A DNA stretch of 9,901 nt from positions 1 through 9,901 of the forward strand of contig DAOVQB010000168.1 in the NCBI GenBank assembly GCA_030628905.1, read 5' to 3'. Made by a program: the position numbers and the translations under genes. This document shows, piece after piece, positions 6,571 to 9,901 of the stretch. The notes under the pieces were generated by a model. It searched no databases, was not told where the DNA came from, and saw only the letters and a program-made list of their open reading frames with translations. The stretch's first letter is position 1. Each line of letters begins with the position of its first letter. Origin of the DNA: DAOVQB01 sp023128935 (GTDB lineage: Bacteria; Eisenbacteria; RBG-16-71-46; CAIMUX01; WJJG01).

Positions 6571-8346
6571 TCAGGATACGTCCGCCTTTGCAGGGGTTGG
6601 CACGCCCCCAGCAAGAGCCACGATCTCCTTAGCGTACGCCTCGCGCAGGGCATTCAAGTACGCTGCGTCGATTGAGCCCTTTGACGTCACCACCTCTTTG
6701 AAACGCTTGGGTATCTTAATAGCAGAAGGATCGAAACCAGTCTTAAGGCGCTGTTGCCAGCGGGCCTCCTGAACCCTGGCCGCCAGGCCCTCTAGGTCGC
6801 CTGCAAGTTTTTTGTAGCCAATGCTCGCCAATGCCTCCGCCAGCAGCTCTGTCTTGTACACCCCCCTGGCAAACAGACAAGAGACCATGCTATTCAGAAG
6901 ACAGCGGTCTCGCTCATCCTCAATGAGGAATCGCACCGCTTTCTCCAAATCCTTATCATCATGTTTCAGATCGTAGGAATACCCTCCCGTATCCAGGTGG
7001 GAATGCCGGAATCCCAGCGACTGCGCGACGAAGAAAACCTCACCCGTTGCGTAACCGGCCATCTCCTGGCCCAGAACACAGGCATAATCTTCACCACCAT
7101 AGTGCTTTGCCGCTACAAGCGTCCCCTGGCCCAACAGCCTGTAGAAGTCATTGCAGGCGCCGCCTAGATGATGGATGGCCTCTATATAGGCCGCCGTCTT
7201 TCCAAAGGCGAGTGATGCAAGCGTTTCATCCGGACCGATGATCCCCTTCTCCAATGCCTCTGTCGCCCATGCCAATGATACGCCGGTACTCATCACATCC
7301 ATGCCGACTCTCTCCACCTCGTCGAGGAGGGCCAGCACTTCACCTGCACGGGTCACACCAAGCATCGAGCCCATCGCGAAAATGGGTTCGTAGTCATATG
7401 ACACTTGGCGGTACTGATACTCATGCTCGTCACCAAAACGCTCGCGCAGCATGCCCATGTGGATGCAACCCACCGGGCAACCCGCGCAGGCAGTTTGGCG
7501 CAGGAGTAGTTCTTCAGCAAACCGCTCTCCAGAGATCCCTTCGATGCCCGGATCCGAGGTCTGTTGCAGGTTTCTCCATGGCAGTGACTTGCGTTCATTG
7601 AGAGGCAGGAGATTTTCTGGCGTGCCCAGGTCATGGTATTTGCGCATCTGGGGAGTTGAGGTAACGTCTTCGTAGATGGCGCGGAAGAGCTTCGCGTAGG
7701 TTTTACCCTCCGGCAGCGCGATTGTCTCATCGCCCTGAAGAACAATCGCCTTCAGGTTCTTCCCACCCATTACACTCCCGGCACCAAGTCTGCCGAAGTG
7801 GCGACAGGTATCGACATTAATGGAACCAAATGCGATTCCATTCTCTCCGGCCGGACCGATGCGCAGAATGCTTCGATGGCCGGAATGTCCAGAATACATT
7901 TTGCGAAGCAGCTTGCCTGTCGTAAAGACATTCACACCCCAGAGATGGTGTACATCGTCCACCTGCAGTCGGTGCGAGCCAACAACAATGCAGGATGGCG
8001 CTGCAGCTCTTCCTCGAATCACAATTGCATCAAACCCGGCAAACCGCAGCGCCAGGGCCATGCGTCCGCCCGCGTGCGACTCTGCATACTGATCGTGATA
8101 GGGCGATTTGAATCCACAGACCACTTTGCTCATCAGAGGAAAATAGCCGGTTAGGGGACCGATTGCGAAGATGAGCGGTTGATCAGGGTGGTGGGCTTTC
8201 TCATGATGAAGGCCGTAAGCATCATATAGAGCTGCGGCCAAGCCGCTGCCCCCGCCCATCCTATCGCACTCCCCAAAGGAAACCACCTCCCCGCGTCCTT
8301 CATTGAGGTGGATAATCAAGATGCGGAAAGTGCGTTCATTCGACAT
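6571..8346 (-). CDS. Tungsten-dependent aldehyde:ferredoxin oxidoreductase family catalytic subunit (AorB-like)
   Basis: This 591-residue cytoplasmic enzyme belongs to the AOR family, which oxidises aldehydes to carboxylic acids with a tungsto- (or molybdo-) bispterin cofactor and one [4Fe-4S] cluster. The N-terminal domain (1 to about 208) shows PLIFAIGPLTGYFP (57-70), AGFDAIVIRGRA (103-114), IGPAGEN (163-169) and AGSVMGGKNLKAI (189-201). The cluster ligands are C287, C290 and C294 (CAGCPVGC) plus C490, close to C288, C291, C295 and C494 of Pyrococcus furiosus AOR. E320 (SYDYEP) and a histidine in FRHSHLD (448 or 450) are plausible active-site residues. The two pterin-contact motifs of the family, DxxGLD and DxxGLC, are divergent here: ERVGMD (345-350) and NSMVSC (485-490). 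This may mark a separate subfamily. The ATG at 8346 overlaps the end of the ferredoxin gene by 11 bases, with AAGGGGG six bases upstream, implying coupled translation. Size and pairing resemble AorB of Aromatoleum-type enzymes, but no AorC-like flavoprotein is present. The natural substrate is not known; acetaldehyde is suggested by the downstream aldolase. Confidence 0.9.
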   Translation of the reverse strand: MSNERTFRILIIHLNEGRGEVVSFGECDRMGGGSGLAAALYDAYGLHHEKAHHPDQPLIFAIGPLTGYFPLMSKVVCGFKSPYHDQYAESHAGGRMALALRFAGFDAIVIRGRAAAPSCIVVGSHRLQVDDVHHLWGVNVFTTGKLLRKMYSGHSGHRSILRIGPAGENGIAFGSINVDTCRHFGRLGAGSVMGGKNLKAIVLQGDETIALPEGKTYAKLFRAIYEDVTSTPQMRKYHDLGTPENLLPLNERKSLPWRNLQQTSDPGIEGISGERFAEELLLRQTACAGCPVGCIHMGMLRERFGDEHEYQYRQVSYDYEPIFAMGSMLGVTRAGEVLALLDEVERVGMDVMSTGVSLAWATEALEKGIIGPDETLASLAFGKTAAYIEAIHHLGGACNDFYRLLGQGTLVAAKHYGGEDYACVLGQEMAGYATGEVFFVAQSLGFRHSHLDTGGYSYDLKHDDKDLEKAVRFLIEDERDRCLLNSMVSCLFARGVYKTELLAEALASIGYKKLAGDLEGLAARVQEARWQQRLKTGFDPSAIKIPKRFKEVVTSKGSIDAAYLNALREAYAKEIVALAGGVPTPAKADVS

Positions 8347-8848
8347 GATCGACCCCCTTATCCATCACATCTGCATCCCGCCTGGTCCCAACGGTTATCC
8401 CGCTGCTCGCATGCTCGTCCCCGATGACATTGGTCACACTGCTGTTGGAAACCACGGGACGCATTTCAAGGCAACCGTGGGGACAAAAGGCAACGCATTG
8501 GCCGCAGTGGATGCAAACATAGGGATGGTTATGACTGTCCAAGAAAATCGCGTCTATCGGACAGGCTTCCGCACATCGGCCGCATTCTATGCACAGCTCG
8601 CGTTTGAAGATCACCCCGCCGCCGGGACGCTGCTTGAACGCGCCCGTGGGACATGCCTTGACGCAGGGGGCCGGATCGCATGCCATGCAGAGTTTTGCTT
8701 CAAAACCGGCTGTGATGCCTCCCGAGGAGGCAATGCGAACGCCAGCCGTATTCCAGGACAGCTTTCCATGAACGAGCCGAGCGCACGCGAGTGAACAGGA
8801 TTGGCATCCAATACAGCGCTCCATCTTTGAAGCCCGCAGGACTTTCAT
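8336..8848 (-). CDS. Four-cluster [4Fe-4S] electron-transfer subunit (AorA/HycB-like)
   Basis: This 170-residue ferredoxin-type protein has sixteen cysteines in four groups: C12, C15, C18, C22; C54, C57, C62, C66; C86, C89, C92, C96; C112, C115, C118, C122. The pattern, including the CxxCxxxxCxxxCP variant in group two, is that of DmsB/HycB-type electron-transfer subunits and predicts four [4Fe-4S] clusters. C126 is an extra cysteine. There is no Tat or Sec signal and no membrane segment, so it should be cytoplasmic. Residues 127-170 are a cysteine-free tail of unknown role. The start at 8848 has AAGGAG (8855-8860) six bases upstream. It is the first gene of the operon, and its last codons overlap the aldehyde oxidoreductase start by 11 bases. 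This strongly suggests that it is the partner subunit taking electrons from that enzyme's cluster, as AorA does in Aromatoleum aromaticum. The partner role is inferred from the gene order. Confidence 0.9.
   Translation of the reverse strand: MKVLRASKMERCIGCQSCSLACARLVHGKLSWNTAGVRIASSGGITAGFEAKLCMACDPAPCVKACPTGAFKQRPGGGVIFKRELCIECGRCAEACPIDAIFLDSHNHPYVCIHCGQCVAFCPHGCLEMRPVVSNSSVTNVIGDEHASSGITVGTRRDADVMDKGVDHVE
8353..8359 (-). promoter_or_regulatory. Ribosome binding site of the AOR gene inside the ferredoxin gene
   Basis: The minus strand reads AAGGGGG, then six bases, then ATG at 8346. The site lies within the last codons of the preceding gene (encoding DKGV). A ribosome ending the ferredoxin reading at 8336 would be at the AOR start, which fits translational coupling and a fixed subunit ratio. 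Confidence 0.65.
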
Positions 8849-9188
8849 TATTCACTCCTTGCTTGTTTCATATACTTATCGCGAGACCGTTGTTCGGATC
8901 CCTTGCTCCATACCTGAAAAACAGCCCTCCGCGCTCGGCGGATAGTCTGGCACAACCGCGCCAATCTGTCACGGAAGGGAATACGGATGTCATTCTCCAG
9001 CGACGAAGCACTACGGCGTCGTTCACAACAGAGCCCCCAAGGTCACCGTCAATCCTCCATAAGGCTGTCACAGGAATCGGTTGGAACACTACACAGTGCC
9101 CAAGATCCGGCACCTACCTGCCGACATTCCCTGGGGAAACATTAACCGCGGCTCGATGCGATCAGAGCAGGTGTCACCGGGAGAATCC
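8849..9188. other. Divergent intergenic region with no confident elements
   Basis: These 340 bases separate the ferredoxin-AOR-aldolase operon (minus) from the acidic repeat protein gene (plus) and must hold promoters for both unless the right-hand gene is read from elsewhere. I found no convincing -35/-10 pair. An A/T-rich patch on the minus strand, TAAGTATAT at 8870-8878, could hold a -10 box but lacks a good -35. A small 5-bp hairpin (8928-8942) is followed on the minus strand by a TTTTT run a few bases later, too weak to call a terminator. No RNA gene or small coding region is supported. Confidence 0.5.
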
Positions 9189-9901
9189 ATGGCTGAAGAA
9201 GACGTTAGCGCTCGATCCAGCAAGGGCATGGAGTCGGAAGGCAACGAGCCAACGACCCCTCAACCTGACGCTGTCGAGCAGGGATCTGCCACTCCTGAAG
9301 CTATGGCGCCCGAAGTACCTGAAGCTACGGCCACAGGCACCCCCCAAGCTGAGGCCCCCGAAGCATCTGAAGCCACGGCCCACAATGTGCCTGGAGCAAC
9401 CGCGCCAAGTGCCTCTGAATCTGGGGCGGCAGCAACGGCAACCGCAGGCGCAGACAATGGGGCACCGGCTCACCCTGGGCCCGATCCCGTGGAACCAGAG
9501 GATGCGACGTCCAAAGCACCTGAATCGGAGACCGAACCACCCAAGATCGAAGAAACCGAAGCGGTTGCATCTGAGGCCGTTGAACCTGAAGCTGGGGAAC
9601 CTGAACCCGCAACGCCAGAGATCCCCGAACCTAAGACCGCAGAACCGGAACCCGCCGCCCCCGAGATAGCTGAACCTAAGGCCGAGGAGACAGAAGCCGC
9701 AACGCCGGAGATCCCCGAACCTAAGGCCGAGGAGACAGAAGCCGCAACGCCGGAGGTCCCCGAACCTAAGGCCGAGGAGACAGAAGCCGCAACGCCGGAG
9801 GTCCCCGAACCTAAGGCCGAGGAGACGGAAGCCGCAACGCCGGAGGTCCCCGAACCTAAGGCCGAGGAGACGGAAGCCGCAACGCCGGAGGTCCCCGAAC
9901 C
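9189..9901 (+). CDS. Acidic Pro/Ala/Glu-rich repeat protein, 3' end outside the window
   Basis: The frame opens at ATG 9189 and stays open to the window end (237 codons). I do not recognise the protein. It starts MAEEDVSARSSKGMESEGNE with no signal peptide or membrane segment and continues as low-complexity sequence rich in Glu, Pro, Ala and Thr with almost no aromatic residues, so it is predicted to be disordered and strongly acidic. From about residue 162 it becomes regular 15-residue repeats close to PKAEETEAATPEVPE. Any folded domain would lie beyond the window. GGGAGA (9179-9184) lies four to five bases before the ATG and favours this start; an in-frame ATG at 9156 without a ribosome site is the alternative. 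Third-position composition and the repeat period (a multiple of three) support this frame over the Arg/Pro-rich alternative frame. It could be a linker or N-terminal extension of a larger cytoplasmic protein, or a wholly disordered protein; neither can be chosen here. Confidence 0.75.
   Translation, partial: MAEEDVSARSSKGMESEGNEPTTPQPDAVEQGSATPEAMAPEVPEATATGTPQAEAPEASEATAHNVPGATAPSASESGAAATATAGADNGAPAHPGPDPVEPEDATSKAPESETEPPKIEETEAVASEAVEPEAGEPEPATPEIPEPKTAEPEPAAPEIAEPKAEETEAATPEIPEPKAEETEAATPEVPEPKAEETEAATPEVPEPKAEETEAATPEVPEPKAEETEAATPEVPE
9627..9901 (+). repeat. 45-bp in-frame tandem repeat running off the window
   Basis: Full units begin at 9672, 9717, 9762, 9807 and 9852, and a sixth begins at 9897 and is cut by the window edge. 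A more diverged 45-base unit precedes them at 9627. The later units differ only at a few bases, such as ATC to GTC and ACA to ACG, and each encodes a 15-residue block near EPKAEETEAATPEVP. The near identity at the DNA level, including silent positions, points to recent expansion by slippage or unequal crossing-over. Homogeneity increases toward the right edge. Confidence 0.95.

Noticed and set aside
8791..9669. A 292-codon plus-strand frame rich in Arg, Pro and Leu
   Set aside because: It is an out-of-frame reading of the acidic repeat protein in its right half, stops inside the repeat region, overlaps the ferredoxin gene start, and has no ribosome site or domain.

Overview
The window (9,901 bases, moderately GC-rich) looks like chromosomal DNA from an uncultivated, probably anaerobic Gram-negative bacterium. 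Two gene styles suggest the FCB-type candidate phyla (Eisenbacteria, Krumholzibacteria, Latescibacteria, Fermentibacteria and similar): a long secreted peptidase ending in a FlgD-like C-terminal domain, and a beta-helix lipoprotein with the opening 'GDFPTIQAAID'. This is recognition of style, not a phylogenetic placement. The tungsten-type aldehyde oxidoreductase suggests anaerobic metabolism.

Layout. Bases 1-490 hold a decayed MNT-type nucleotidyltransferase gene (minus) and a short region with a 15-bp direct repeat. Bases 491-3442 (minus) encode a secreted 983-residue M14 zinc carboxypeptidase with several accessory domains. Bases 3443-3936 are a divergent intergenic region with a perfect inverted repeat, a plausible sigma70-type promoter and nearly four copies of a 43-bp tandem repeat. 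Bases 3937-5409 (plus) encode a cysteine-rich beta-helix lipoprotein. Only 43 bases then separate it from a convergent minus-strand operon, transcribed from 8848 down to 5453: a four-cluster [4Fe-4S] ferredoxin-like subunit, an aldehyde:ferredoxin oxidoreductase family catalytic subunit (the two overlap by 11 bases), and an L-threonine aldolase. A 340-bp divergent region (8849-9188) follows. The last gene (plus, from 9189) is an acidic, low-complexity protein whose coding DNA turns into an almost perfect 45-bp tandem repeat that runs off the window edge.

How the genes may work together. The operon suggests a short pathway. Threonine aldolase would split L-threonine or L-allo-threonine into glycine and acetaldehyde. 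The AOR-type enzyme would oxidise the aldehyde to the acid (acetate), and the four-cluster subunit would carry the low-potential electrons away. No flavin NAD(P) reductase subunit (AorC-like) lies in the operon, so the final acceptor is open. The peptidase and the beta-helix lipoprotein are exported and would act outside the cytoplasm; a secreted peptidase beside amino-acid fermentation genes would fit a protein-degrading life, but that link is only inference. I see no tRNA, rRNA, CRISPR array, insertion sequence or phage gene.
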